64,000 nt of DNA from Chromatiales bacterium (ex Bugula neritina AB1) (lineage in GTDB: Bacteria > Pseudomonadota > Gammaproteobacteria > Granulosicoccales > Granulosicoccaceae). Both the position numbers and the translations under genes were made by a program. The notes below the pieces were generated by a model. That model was not told the DNA's origin. It searched no databases and saw nothing but the letters and a program-made list of their open reading frames with translations. Below, piece by piece: positions 47,237 through 57,600 of the stretch (within the stretch, counting starts at the first letter, position 1; each line of letters opens with the position of its first letter). The DNA lies in contig MDLA01000080.1 in assembly GCA_001730015.1 (NCBI GenBank), forward strand, positions 186,001 through 250,000. The letters are read 5' to 3'.

Positions 47237-49483
47237 ATGACAGACGATACCCCGCAGGTCAGCAACGGCGAGGAACAGCCGCTTAGCGAATTTACAGAAA
47301 AAGCGTATCTCGACTATTCGATGTACGTGATACTGGATCGGGCGCTGCCGCATATCGGTGATGGTCTGAAGCCGGTACAGCGCCGGATAATCTACGCAAT
47401 GTCTGAGCTGGGGCTGTCCGCAACCTCCAAGCACAAGAAATCCGCCCGAACAGTAGGTGACGTGCTGGGTAAATACCATCCGCACGGTGATTCCGCGTGC
47501 TACGAGGCCATGGTGCTTATGGCTCAGCCGTTTTCCTATCGCTATCCGCTGATCGATGGCCAGGGCAACTGGGGTGCACCGGATGATCCCAAGTCATTTG
47601 CTGCTATGCGCTATACCGAAGCGAGGTTGTCGCGCATTTCAAAAATGTTGCTGCAGGAACTCGGGCAGGGCACCGTCGACTGGGATCTGAACTTTGACGG
47701 CACGATGAACGAGCCGACGGTGCTGCCGTCGCGGTTGCCGCATGTGCTGTTGAATGGCACAACCGGAATTGCCGTAGGCATGGCAACGGATATACCACCG
47801 CACAACCTGTGTGAGCTGGTGAATGCCTGTGTTCACCTGCTGGAGAAGCCGAAAGCCACCGTCGAAGATCTAATGCAGCACATTGCTGCGCCGGATTATC
47901 CCACCGAGGCCGAGATAATCAGCTCCCCTGATGAGCTGCACAAAATCTACAGCACCGGTCACGGTAGCGTGCGTATGCGTGCGATATACGAAACAGAAGA
48001 CGGCAATGTGGTAATCAATGCGCTGCCACATCAGGTATCCGGCTCCCGTGTGATGGAGCAGATTGCCCAGCAAATGCAGGCGAAGAAGCTGCCGATGGTG
48101 GAAGACTTGCGGGATGAGTCCGATCATGAGCAGCCCGTGCGGTTTGTGATCGTCCCGCGCAGTACCCGCATTGATATAGACGCACTGATGCGGCACTTGT
48201 TTGCGACAACAGATCTTGAGCGTACCTACCGCGTGAATTTGAATGTCATCGGCATAAACGGTCGACCGGCAGTTAAAGATCTGCGCACGATGCTGAGTGA
48301 ATGGCTGCACTTTCGAATAGAAACCGTGCGCAGGCGATTGCAATGGCGTCTGGAGAAAGTCGACAAACGTCTGCACATTCTCGACGGATTGCTGATCGCC
48401 TATCTGAACATCGATGAGGTGATCGCCATCATCCGTCAGAATGATGAACCAAAACCGGTATTGATGAAGCGCTTCAAGCTGTCAGACATTCAGGCGGAAT
48501 CAATTCTGGAACTCAAACTGCGTCACCTTGCGCGGCTCGAGGAAATGAAAATACGGGGTGAGCAGGAAGAACTGGAAAAAGAGCGCGCGTGGTTAAACCT
48601 GGTATTGGGTTCCGAGCGGCGGATGAAAACCCTGGTAAAGAAAGAGCTTCTGGAAGACGCTGAAACCTATGGCGATAAGCGCCGCTCGCCGATCATGGTT
48701 CGTGAAGCCGCACAGGCCATGAATGCGAGCGATTTAATACCGAATGAGCCGGTGACGGTTGTTCTGTCTGAGAAAGGCTGGGTGCGCGCGGCAAAAGGCC
48801 ATGAGGTCGATCCCCGGACTCTGAATTATAAATCCGGTGACAGCTTTCAGGATTCCGCACGAGGGCGAAGCAATCAGTCTGCAATGTTTCTGGATTCAAC
48901 CGGCCGTGTCTACGCCGTGCCCTCACATGGATTACCGTCTGCCAGAAGCCTCGGGGAACCACTAGCCGGACGTGTTAAGTCGCCGGACGGTGCCACTTTT
49001 ATCGGGGTAATGATGGGCACCGACGATTCCCGGTTTTTGCTGGCAACCACCAGCGGCTACGGGTTTGTTGCAAACATCGCAGACATGACCAGCCGTAACA
49101 AAGCCGGCAAGGCGGTACTGACAGTACCCACCGACTGGCAGGTACTGACGCCTCAACGCATAAATAACCCGTCCGAAGATATACTGGTAGCGCTTGGCTC
49201 AGATGGAAAATTACTGGCGTTCCCGGTCAAGGATCTGCCGGAACTCACCAAGGGCAAGGGTAATAAAATTCTGGCTATTCCCAAAGCCGCGAACGCCAAA
49301 AGCCAGATTCGGCTACAGGCGGTTCGTGTAATGGGCGCTAAGCAGTCGCTGAAGATTATCAGCGGAAAGCGGCACACAGTGCTGCGCCATAAAGATGTGC
49401 TTGAGTACGTTAGTGAAAGAGGGCGACGCGGCCTGAGTCTGCCGCGCGGTTTTCAGAAGGTTGCCGATCTGATAGTGGAATAG
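47237..49483 (+). CDS. parC: DNA topoisomerase IV subunit A
   Basis: ParC cuts and rejoins DNA to decatenate daughter chromosomes, with ParE as ATPase partner. The N-terminal [20 protein letters not shown] and [18 protein letters not shown] are the quinolone-region motifs. The catalytic tyrosine is in [11 protein letters not shown] near residue 122. The C-terminal beta-pinwheel has [15 protein letters not shown]. The 748-residue length and short C-terminal domain fit ParC rather than GyrA. The start is ATG 47237. parE is not nearby. The fourth palindromic element begins 3 bp after the stop. Confidence 0.96.
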   Translation: MTDDTPQVSNGEEQPLSEFTEKAYLDYSMYVILDRALPHIGDGLKPVQRRIIYAMSELGLSATSKHKKSARTVGDVLGKYHPHGDSACYEAMVLMAQPFSYRYPLIDGQGNWGAPDDPKSFAAMRYTEARLSRISKMLLQELGQGTVDWDLNFDGTMNEPTVLPSRLPHVLLNGTTGIAVGMATDIPPHNLCELVNACVHLLEKPKATVEDLMQHIAAPDYPTEAEIISSPDELHKIYSTGHGSVRMRAIYETEDGNVVINALPHQVSGSRVMEQIAQQMQAKKLPMVEDLRDESDHEQPVRFVIVPRSTRIDIDALMRHLFATTDLERTYRVNLNVIGINGRPAVKDLRTMLSEWLHFRIETVRRRLQWRLEKVDKRLHILDGLLIAYLNIDEVIAIIRQNDEPKPVLMKRFKLSDIQAESILELKLRHLARLEEMKIRGEQEELEKERAWLNLVLGSERRMKTLVKKELLEDAETYGDKRRSPIMVREAAQAMNASDLIPNEPVTVVLSEKGWVRAAKGHEVDPRTLNYKSGDSFQDSARGRSNQSAMFLDSTGRVYAVPSHGLPSARSLGEPLAGRVKSPDGATFIGVMMGTDDSRFLLATTSGYGFVANIADMTSRNKAGKAVLTVPTDWQVLTPQRINNPSEDILVALGSDGKLLAFPVKDLPELTKGKGNKILAIPKAANAKSQIRLQAVRVMGAKQSLKIISGKRHTVLRHKDVLEYVSERGRRGLSLPRGFQKVADLIVE

Positions 49484-49486
49484 AGC

Positions 49487-49655
49487 GTTAACCGGCATTA
49501 TTCATGGGGTGGCGAGGATATCGCGCCGAGATTTGATTTCACAGTGGATTTTCTTCTCGCGTTGAATACTTACTGATATTTGCAAGAGAAAAAATTCTCT
49601 GTGGAATCAAAGATCAACAGAGATTCCGTCAATCCCGTGAATAATGCGGGTTAAG
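49487..49655 (+). repeat. Dispersed palindromic element, copy D
   Basis: This 169-bp copy starts 3 bp after parC. It has the best-kept ends, GTTAACCGGCATTATTCATG at left and CCCGTGAATAATGCGGGTTAA at right, forming an almost perfect terminal inverted repeat of about 22 bp. The inner blocks TTTCACAGTGGATTTTCTTC and TCTGTGGAATCAAAG match the other copies. It lacks roughly 15-20 bases present in copies A, B and C left of the CACAGTGGA block. Confidence 0.85.
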
Positions 49656-49766
49656 GCTATTGTGACAAAGTATGGCCGGCTATTGAACGCAATCGGGTGA
49701 AGCGTCATATTGGCAGGCAGGAGTATTACTATTTGTCCGTAAATCAAAACTAATTGGAGCTGAAGA

Positions 49767-50474
49767 ATGGGTTTTGATATGAATTACATGCTGATGGTCA
49801 TGCTGCCCGGTATGGTGCTGTCAGGGTTGGCCTCAATGATGGTCAAGAGTACCTTCAAAAAGTACGAATCAGTGGGCACTGCAAATAATCTAACCGGCGC
49901 CGAGGCAGCGAGAATCATGCTGGAACGTGCCGGTGTGACCGATTGCACTATTGAGCCGATCAGCGGACGACTCAGCGATCATTACGACCCCAGAGACAAA
50001 ACTCTGCGCTTATCCGAGCCTGTCTATAATGCGCGCTCGATCTCCGCTATCGGAGTAGCTTGTCATGAAGCGGGGCATGCACTGCAGCACGCAACCGGCT
50101 ATAAATTCCTGAAAATGCGTTCGCAGCTGGTCCCGGTCACAAACATGTCAAGCAAAATGGCGATGCCGGTAATTATGGCGGGCATGGTGCTGATGTCACT
50201 GGCACCGGCACTCGGTATGCCGGTGATTATAGTAGGCTGCCTGTTGTTCGGAGCTGCCGTGCTATTTTCGGTGGTCACACTACCGGTCGAATGGGACGCA
50301 AGTGCCCGCGCAAAAACGGCCATGGTGAATGCCGGGATTGTCTCTGAACAGGAAATGCGCGGAGCAGGTAACGTGCTCAATGCAGCATTCCTGACCTATC
50401 TGGCAGCCGCAATCGCCTCAATATTGACTCTTCTGTATTATTTGCACCGGGCCGGTTTGCTGAGGCGTCGCTAG
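49767..50474 (+). CDS. Membrane zinc metallopeptidase, YugP family
   Basis: This 235-residue protein has ATG 49767 with GGAG upstream. The domain begins SMMVKSTFKKYESVG. The zinc motif is ACHEAGHALQHA near residue 98, followed by several hydrophobic helices (MPVIMAGMVLMSLAPALG and VIIVGCLLFGAAVLFSVV). The sequence LPVEWDASARAKTAM in between supplies the third ligand region typical of the family. The end is a further helix. YugP-type peptidases are membrane-bound; no substrate is known. It is single between parC and efp. Confidence 0.9.
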   Translation: MGFDMNYMLMVMLPGMVLSGLASMMVKSTFKKYESVGTANNLTGAEAARIMLERAGVTDCTIEPISGRLSDHYDPRDKTLRLSEPVYNARSISAIGVACHEAGHALQHATGYKFLKMRSQLVPVTNMSSKMAMPVIMAGMVLMSLAPALGMPVIIVGCLLFGAAVLFSVVTLPVEWDASARAKTAMVNAGIVSEQEMRGAGNVLNAAFLTYLAAAIASILTLLYYLHRAGLLRRR

Positions 50475-50570
50475 TTTCCAGTGTCATCATAGACTGGCAA
50501 TAAGTGCAGTACCGGGGGTCCCTGAAGTCAGGATTTTCCACGGTTACAGATTAATCGGCTGGTGAATCTG

Positions 50571-50598
50571 GTGACAACACCGGCGATGCCGCTATAAT
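50571..50598 (+). promoter_or_regulatory. Sigma70 promoter for efp
   Basis: GTGACA and a perfect TATAAT are separated by 16 bases. The expected start near 50605 gives a short leader, with AAGG (50614-50617) before the efp ATG at 50626. Confidence 0.75.
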
Positions 50599-50625
50599 CC
50601 GGACACCAAACATAAGGCAAACCCG

Positions 50626-51195
50626 ATGGCGACGTTCAGTACAAACGAATTCAAGAGTGGATTGAAAATAATGCTCGATGGTGATCCTTACACCATTGTT
50701 GAAAATGAATTCGTAAAACCGGGCAAAGGGCAGGCGTTCAGTCGCGTTAAGGTCCGCAACCTGAAGACCGGCCGAACTGTAGAAAAAACGTTCAAATCGG
50801 GGGAGTCTGTCGAGGCCGCTGATGTCATGGATACCGACATGCAGTATTTGTATGCGGATGGCGAGTTCTGGTATTTTATGGATCCAGTGACCTATGAGCA
50901 GATGGGGGCTAATGAATCGGCCGTCGCAGATGCTAAAAACTGGCTTAAAGAGGAAGATATCTGTGAAGTGACTCTGTGGGATGGCGTACCACTCACTGTC
51001 ACACCACCCAACTTTGTCGAGCTGACCATCACGCAGACTGACCCGGGAGTTCGCGGCGATACCGCCCAGGGCGGGAACAAACCGGCGACCATGCAAACAG
51101 GTGCTGTCGTCAAAGTGCCGTTGTTTATAGAAGAAGGCGAAGTGATTAAAATTGATACTCGATCAGGTGAGTATGTTGGCCGTGTTAAAGATTAG
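50626..51195 (+). CDS. efp: Elongation factor P
   Basis: EF-P binds between the P and E sites and relieves ribosome stalling at proline runs. The 189-residue protein has [20 protein letters not shown] and the modifiable lysine in [13 protein letters not shown] near residue 34. Domain III follows ([20 protein letters not shown]). The lysine in GKG fits modification by beta-lysine through EpmA, whose gene follows 24 bp later. The start is ATG 50626 and the promoter above is strong. Confidence 0.97.
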   Translation: MATFSTNEFKSGLKIMLDGDPYTIVENEFVKPGKGQAFSRVKVRNLKTGRTVEKTFKSGESVEAADVMDTDMQYLYADGEFWYFMDPVTYEQMGANESAVADAKNWLKEEDICEVTLWDGVPLTVTPPNFVELTITQTDPGVRGDTAQGGNKPATMQTGAVVKVPLFIEEGEVIKIDTRSGEYVGRVKD

Positions 51196-51219
51196 CCGCG
51201 GTTAGTTCCGGCTTATCTA

Positions 51220-52218
51220 TTGAATACTGGCCAGACCGTTATTAATCATTCAGACGGGCAGACTGACTGGCACCCGGTCGCAAGCTTGCAGAGCTTAAAA
51301 AGACGGGCCGGTTACGTTCGAATGATCCGCCAGTGGTTCCACTCACAGAATGTACTGGAAGTAGAAACACCCAACCTGGCTCTGGCGGCAGTAACCGATC
51401 CGCACATAGAGAGTTTTGCAGTTGCCGGATCGCATCAACGATACCTGCGAACGTCGGCAGAATTCCATCTCAAACGGTTGCTGGCGGCCGGTAGTGGTGA
51501 TATCTATGAGCTTGGCAAGGTATTCCGGGTAGATGAAAGTGGTCGCTACCATAACCCTGAATTTACCATGCTTGAATGGTACCGCTGCGGCATGGATCAT
51601 CATGCGCTGATAAATGATGTGCAAGATCTGTTATGTCATCTGCACCATGGTGAATTGCCCGGCTTTGACAAAATCAGTTACCGTGATCTGTGGTTGCGTG
51701 AAAGCGCACTGGATATAGCCAGTGTGGAGTTACCGGCCCTGATAACGTTTCTGACAGACAGCGGATGTGAAGTACCGGAGGCTGTGGCGGATGATCTCAA
51801 CAGCGTGCTGGATCTGGGGATGGGCACTGTAATCGCCGATAGCCTGCCTGAAGATCGCTACACCTGTATTTACGAATACCCGGCCTCACAGGCATCGCTG
51901 GCGCGCATTGATCGATCAGATAGAAAATGGCCGGTAGCCAGGCGGTTTGAAATATATTTCGGTTCGGTAGAGCTTGCAAACGGTTATCACGAGTTGTCTG
52001 ATGCCAGTGAGCAACTGGCCCGTTTTCGTGAAGACAATAGCGTGAGAGAGCGTGCCCGCCACCAGACTATGCCGATAGATAATCGGTTAATTGCCTCACT
52101 GAGCAATTTACCCGATTGCGCCGGTGTGGCTATCGGGGTAGATCGACTACTCATGGCGCTGTTGCCCGAAGTTACTTCACTGCAACAGGTGCTGAGCTTT
52201 GACTGGGAGCGAGCGTGA
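51220..52218 (+). CDS. epmA: EF-P beta-lysine ligase EpmA (GenX/PoxA)
   Basis: EpmA is a truncated class II lysyl-tRNA synthetase that attaches (R)-beta-lysine to EF-P. Catalytic motifs are VLEVETPNLALAAVTDPHI, HLKRLLAAGSGDIYELGKVFR, NPEFTMLEWYR and, near the end, CAGVAIGVDRLLMAL. It has no anticodon-binding domain and the usual length (332). The start TTG 51220 lies 24 bp after efp, so the two are co-transcribed. The lysine aminomutase gene epmB is not in this window. Confidence 0.97.
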   Translation: MNTGQTVINHSDGQTDWHPVASLQSLKRRAGYVRMIRQWFHSQNVLEVETPNLALAAVTDPHIESFAVAGSHQRYLRTSAEFHLKRLLAAGSGDIYELGKVFRVDESGRYHNPEFTMLEWYRCGMDHHALINDVQDLLCHLHHGELPGFDKISYRDLWLRESALDIASVELPALITFLTDSGCEVPEAVADDLNSVLDLGMGTVIADSLPEDRYTCIYEYPASQASLARIDRSDRKWPVARRFEIYFGSVELANGYHELSDASEQLARFREDNSVRERARHQTMPIDNRLIASLSNLPDCAGVAIGVDRLLMALLPEVTSLQQVLSFDWERA

Positions 52219-52298
52219 CTATAGGGCTATGTGTCTGCAGCTATCTGCACAAGTTTGCGTGCTGTCTGCCAGATGAGCGAATCTGCAGGTAAACGCAA

Positions 52299-52778
52299 AT
52301 GCTGCTCTATCGCGATTGTGATCAAGCATCGCTGCACACTTTACTTGCAGCACTGGGTCTTCAGGTAGTTCATGTTGACGCCGCTGCGGCGATACCCGGG
52401 AGCTTCTGGGGAGACGAGGAAGCGGGTTTGATTGGCGCAACTCTTTATCTGCGCGATGATACCCCTGTGCACTCGGTGCTGCACGAGTCCTGTCACTTTG
52501 CCTGTATGGATGAATCACGCAGAGCAGAACTGCATACCAATGCCGGTGGAGACAGCGCGGAGGAAAACGCCGTTTGTTACCTGCAGATTCTATTGTCCGA
52601 TGTGCTGCCGGATATGGGCCGTGCCAGAATGTTCAACGATATGGATACATGGGGTTACTCTTTTCGCCTCGGTAGTTCGCGGCGATGGTTTGAGGAAGAC
52701 GCTGACGATGCGAAAAGCTGGCTTGCGCACAAGCAGCTACTTGCAATGGCCGATCAGCTCACCCATACGAATCGCTGA
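52299..52778 (+). CDS. HExxH zincin-like protein next to efp-epmA, function unknown
   Basis: The 159-residue protein starts at ATG 52299, with CAGGTAA upstream. The motif SVLHESCHFACMDESRRAEL near residue 63 has an HExxH site, and a second acidic cluster EENAVCYLQILL about 25 residues later could give the third metal ligand, as in gluzincins. The closing RMFNDMDTWGYSFRLGSSRRW looks conserved. I recall similar unnamed proteins in other proteobacteria, often near psd. HExxH followed by RRxEL is also reminiscent of EpmC, the EF-P hydroxylase, but the rest differs. It follows epmA by 80 bp on the same strand and overlaps the convergent psd by 42 bp. Confidence 0.75.
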   Translation: MLLYRDCDQASLHTLLAALGLQVVHVDAAAAIPGSFWGDEEAGLIGATLYLRDDTPVHSVLHESCHFACMDESRRAELHTNAGGDSAEENAVCYLQILLSDVLPDMGRARMFNDMDTWGYSFRLGSSRRWFEEDADDAKSWLAHKQLLAMADQLTHTNR

Positions 52779-53654
52779 ACCTTCAGCCAGTTCCGGCTGA
52801 AATTGAGCCCCTTTTTGCAGTAACAGAATAACCGTTGAACCCATATTAAACCGGCCCATCTCAGCGCCTTTGTCGAGCAGTACCGGTGTATCAGTTGAAC
52901 TGTTGTAGTCTCGATACTCTATTTTTTTTCGATTTGGCGGTGTTACCAGACCTGCCCAAACCGTCTCGATTGCGGCAACGTTTATAGCGCCGACCAGCAC
53001 CATCGCAAGTTTTCCGGCGTCTGTATCAAACAAGGCTACCACCCGCTCGTTACGTGCGAACAATCGCGGTACAACGCGCACAGTATGTGGTGCTACGCTG
53101 AATAATCTGCCGGGAATATAGTGCATGGAGCGCAAGGTGCCGCTGAGAGGCATATGGATTCGATGATAGTCACGCGGTGACAAGTATAGTGTAGCGAACT
53201 GCCCGTCAATAAAAGGCTCTGCATCTGACTGTCGCCCGCCTAAAAGATCAAGCAGCGAATAGTGCCGGTGTTTAGCCTGAAAAATACTCGTCGCGTCTAT
53301 CGGGCCAAGTTGCGAAACACAGCCGTCCACCGGACACGCGATACCCGCCGCGGTAGTATCGACAGGGCGTACCTGCGGTTGCAGGTCTCTGGTGAAAAAA
53401 TCGTTGAAGCTCTGGTATTGCTCGGGGCGGGTGCGGTTTGCCTCTTGCAGGTTCACGTTAAAAAGCCTGCAAAAATAGCGAATGGCAGAAGGCACCAGTC
53501 GCCCTTGTCGTCGTGTTAGAAAAAATACAACACGCGATACCAGATGATGTGGCAGTACATATAAAGGCCACGATTTTAATCGGTCCGTAAGAGCGTTCAA
53601 TACGATATTATCCCGGCTGGTGTGTGGAGAAATGGAAATGAACCATTGCCGCAA
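52737..53654 (-). CDS. psd: Phosphatidylserine decarboxylase
   Basis: Psd makes phosphatidylethanolamine at the inner membrane. The sequence has YVLPHHLVSRVV near residue 35, YQSFNDFFTRDLQPQVRP, IACPVDGCVSQLG and YLSPRDYHRIHMPLSG. The self-cleavage site MGSTVILL near the C-terminus stands where the family has LGST; cleavage before the serine gives the pyruvoyl group. The start is uncertain: TTG 53654 gives 305 residues but no ribosome site, while TTG 53600, with GGGA upstream, gives 287 and fits the usual length. It is divergent from prmB. Confidence 0.92.
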   Translation of the reverse strand: MRQWFISISPHTSRDNIVLNALTDRLKSWPLYVLPHHLVSRVVFFLTRRQGRLVPSAIRYFCRLFNVNLQEANRTRPEQYQSFNDFFTRDLQPQVRPVDTTAAGIACPVDGCVSQLGPIDATSIFQAKHRHYSLLDLLGGRQSDAEPFIDGQFATLYLSPRDYHRIHMPLSGTLRSMHYIPGRLFSVAPHTVRVVPRLFARNERVVALFDTDAGKLAMVLVGAINVAAIETVWAGLVTPPNRKKIEYRDYNSSTDTPVLLDKGAEMGRFNMGSTVILLLQKGAQFQPELAEGSAIRMGELIGHCK

Positions 53655-53734
53655 TTGTACAGCTTAATACCACGCACAATTGCCAATATAGGGTGCAGTT
53701 GGCAACATATGCGATAACCGGAATCTGCTAGTTC

Positions 53735-54652
53735 ATGAACGAAAATTCACTGCGATTATTTCAGTTACAGATCACCACTGTGGCTGAACTGATCGACATG
53801 GGCTGTGAGTACCTAACGGCCTCTGAGCTGGTTTATGGTCACGGTACGGATAACGCACTGGACGAATCGGCCTGGCTGGCGCTTGAGGCTTGTGATATCT
53901 CTCCTGCGGAGCCTCTGGACGACTACAACATTCCCGTCACGAGTGAGCAATTGCAGCGCGCTCGCGAATGGTTTCGGGCACGTGCCGAGCGGCATGTGCC
54001 GGTTGCCTATCTGACAGGCCGCAGCTGGTTTGCCGGTCTCGAGTTTATAACCGACTCACGCGCGTTAATCCCGCGCAGTCCGATTGCCGAGTTAATTGCA
54101 GCGCGGTTTGCGCCCTGGCTGGCTGCACCACCGGCTGCAGCCCTCGATTTGTGTTGCGGCGGCGGGTGTATTGCCATTGCCATGGCCACGGTATTTCCCG
54201 ATAGCGTAGTTCACGCATCAGACCTCTCTGAAGATGCGCTGCAGCTGGCAGCGCTTAACCGGCAAAAATATGCCCTGCAAGGGCGATTGCAGCTGTTTCA
54301 TGGCGATTTGTTTGCTCCTTTGCCGGAAGGCCAGTGCTATGACTTAATTGTCTCGAACCCACCGTACGTTGATGAACAGGACATGCGCTCTCTGGCAGAT
54401 GAATTTCATCATGAGCCTGCCATGGGCCTGGCGGCGGGTTATGATGGTCTCGACATTGTAGCGCGGATGCTCTGGACCGCCCGGCAGTACCTGTCCCCGG
54501 ACGGTATTATGGTAGTTGAAGTCGGTAATTCGCAGCAGGCGGTAGAGCAGCGGTTTGCCGGGCTGGATTTACTCTGGCTTGATTTTGAATTTGGCGGGGC
54601 GGGTGTGTTTTTAGTGAGTGCGCAGGCCTTACATGATCTCAAGCCGGACTGA
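53735..54652 (+). CDS. prmB: Ribosomal protein L3 N5-glutamine methyltransferase
   Basis: PrmB methylates a glutamine of ribosomal protein L3. The SAM-binding domain has AALDLCCGGGCIAIAMA near residue 135 and the diagnostic NPPY in DLIVSNPPYVDEQDM, followed by HEPAMGLAAGYDGLDIV. The N-terminal helical region has FAGLEFITDSRALIPRSPIAE. The length is 305. The start is ATG 53735. putA begins 15 bp later on the same strand. Confidence 0.94.
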   Translation: MNENSLRLFQLQITTVAELIDMGCEYLTASELVYGHGTDNALDESAWLALEACDISPAEPLDDYNIPVTSEQLQRAREWFRARAERHVPVAYLTGRSWFAGLEFITDSRALIPRSPIAELIAARFAPWLAAPPAAALDLCCGGGCIAIAMATVFPDSVVHASDLSEDALQLAALNRQKYALQGRLQLFHGDLFAPLPEGQCYDLIVSNPPYVDEQDMRSLADEFHHEPAMGLAAGYDGLDIVARMLWTARQYLSPDGIMVVEVGNSQQAVEQRFAGLDLLWLDFEFGGAGVFLVSAQALHDLKPD

Positions 54653-54667
54653 GCAGGTAATTACATC

Positions 54668-57600
54668 ATGAAAACTCTGGATTCATTGCGTCATTCCATA
54701 CGGCTCCGTTACCAGCAGACAGAGCCCGAAATTGTAGCCGAGCTGCTGGCGGCGGAGGTACTGAGCGAGCGTGAACGTTCTATGTTGGTGGAGACCGCTG
54801 CGGCAACGGTGGCGCGCTTGCGGGAACAGAACAACCCGACATTGATGGAGAGCTTTCTCTCGGAATACGGTTTGTCTACGCGAGAAGGGATTGGTCTGAT
54901 GTGCCTTGCCGAAGCGTTGCTGCGTGTTCCCGACGCGGCGACTGTAGATGAACTGATCGCCGATAAAATTGAGCCTTCCAACTGGGGGATTCATCTCGGC
55001 AAGTCCAGTTCTTCTCTGGTCAATGCTTCTACCTGGGCGCTGCTTCTGACCGGTCGTCTGCTTGACGATTCCCTTGACGGAGTCGAGACAGATTCACCGG
55101 TGCTTGCATTGCGGCAATTGATCAAGCGCCTTGGCGAACCGGTGGTTAGAAAGTCGGTTAGTCAGGCGATGAAAATGCTCGGCAAGCAATTTGTACTCGG
55201 GCAGACGATTGAAGATGCACTGCAGGTAGCGCGCGAGCTGGAGCAGAAAGGCTATATCTATTCCTACGATATGCTGGGAGAGGCCGCCCGTACCCACGCC
55301 GATGCGGAACGCTATTTTGAGGCCTACGCTGACGCCATCGCATTGATCGCGCAGGCACCTGGTGAGGGGGTTACCGGGCGGCCGGGTATCTCAGTGAAAT
55401 TGTCAGCGCTGCATCCTCGCTATGAGCACACCCACAAAGCCGAGGTGATGGATGCCTTGTTACCGCGAATCTCTGCATTGGTAGATGCGGCTGCGGAGGC
55501 GAATATAGGGCTTAACATTGATGCTGAAGAGTCCGACCGGCTGGATCTCTCCCTCGATGTGATCGAAGCGCTGCTGCAAAAAGAAACCATCAGGCAGTGG
55601 GATGGATTTGGTGTCGTTGTTCAGGCCTATGGTCGCCGGGCACTGCCGGTGATCGACTGGTTGCTTGCTGTGTGCGAAAGCACGGGTCAGAGAATTATGG
55701 TGCGGCTGGTCAAGGGGGCTTACTGGGACGCGGAAATCAAGCAGGCACAGGAGCTCGGTCTGGCGAATTTTCCGGTTTACACGCGAAAAGCGACCACCGA
55801 CGTTAGCTATCTGGTTTGTGCCCAGCGTCTGTTGAATAACCGCCATTCGATCTATCCGCAATTTGCAACGCATAATGCTCATACAGTTAGCGCTATCCGG
55901 TATATGGCGGGAAGCGATACCGGCAGTTATGAATTCCAGCGGCTGCATGGTATGGGAGAGGCTTTGCACGATGACATTCTGCAACGTCACGGTACACGCT
56001 GCAGAATCTATGCTCCGGTTGGAGCGCATGTCGACTTGCTGGCTTACCTGGTCCGACGCCTGCTGGAAAACGGCGCCAACAGTTCATTCGTTAATCAGAT
56101 AGTCAACGAAGAATTATCTCCTATGGAGGTGGCGCGTTGCCCGATAGATGAGGTCGCGACTTTTGAAACTATAGAGCATCCGGCAATCAGCAAGCCGCTG
56201 GAGTTGTTCTACCCGCAACGCGCAAATTCCAGGGGCTACCGGATTAATGATCCTGCCTCTATACAGCCCTTGCTGGATGCTCGGGCCGCTTGCAAGACAA
56301 GCGGTTACGAAGCCAGCCCGATGCTGGCGGGTGAGAGTACAGGCGATGGCACTGTTCTGGATATTGTCAATCCCGCCAGGCCTGATTATAGAGTGGGCTC
56401 TGTGGTTGAAGCCTCACTGGTTGACGTAGAAGCAGCGGTGCAGGCGGCAAGTGCTACTTTTACGCCATGGCAGTCGAGTACTGCCCGCGATCGATCGGAA
56501 TGTCTGTTAAGGGCGGCAGTACTGTATGAAGAGAACATCGCTGAATTTTCCACAATCCTTGCCGGCGAGGCGGGTAAGCACCTCCTTGATGCCATTAGTG
56601 AAGTTCGTGAAGCGGTAGATTTTCTTCGATACTATGCGCAGCAGGCGATGGAAGTCAGCGATGCGCAACCGGGGCGTGGTGTTATTGTTTGCATCAGTCC
56701 CTGGAATTTCCCGCTGGCCATCTTTACCGGGCAAATTGCAGCTGCACTGGCGGCTGGAAACACTGTGTTGGCTAAGCCGGCGCGCCAGTCACCACTGGTG
56801 GCGGCACAGGCAGTGGCATTGCTGCATAGAGCCGCAATTCCAGCCAGTGTATTGCAGTTACTCCCCGGTGACGGGCCCGTAATTGGCAATGCGCTGGTCA
56901 GCCATGCTGCAATCGCCGGCGTATGTTTTACCGGATCAACGGCGGTTGCAAAGCAGATTGAGCGGCAATTGGCAGCGCGAACCGAATCCGATTTGCAGGC
57001 AGCAGGTTCGACTCCGGATCCGTTACTGATTGCAGAGACCGGTGGTCTTAATGCGATGATTGCAGATACAACAGCACTGACGGAACAAGTAGTACGCGAT
57101 ATTCTTATTTCCTCTTTTCAAAGCGCCGGACAACGATGCTCTGCATTGCGGATGCTCTATATACAAGAGGAAGCAGAGCAGCGGCTGGTCACCATGCTGT
57201 GTGGAGCGCTACAGACTCTAACGATAGGAGACCCGTGGGAGTTATCGACTGATATAGGGCCGGTTATTGATGCAGAAGCTCGCGATAAAATCAGCAATTA
57301 TATAAAGACCAGAGATGATGCTGACCAGCTGGTTACGCAATTGGCTGTGCCGGATCAGGGGTACTTTATCGGGCCTGCAATTATCCGTGTCAGCGGAATC
57401 GAGGAATTGGATGAGGAGATTTTCGGTCCGGTACTGCACATTGCAACGTACAAAGCTGCGCAACTCGATTCTGTTCTGGAGTCGATTAATAATAAAGGCT
57501 ATGGCCTGACGTTTGGCTTGCACACTCGAATAGATGACCGCGTGCAATATATTGTGGATCGCATAAAGGCGGGTAATATTTATGTGAATCGCAACCAGAT

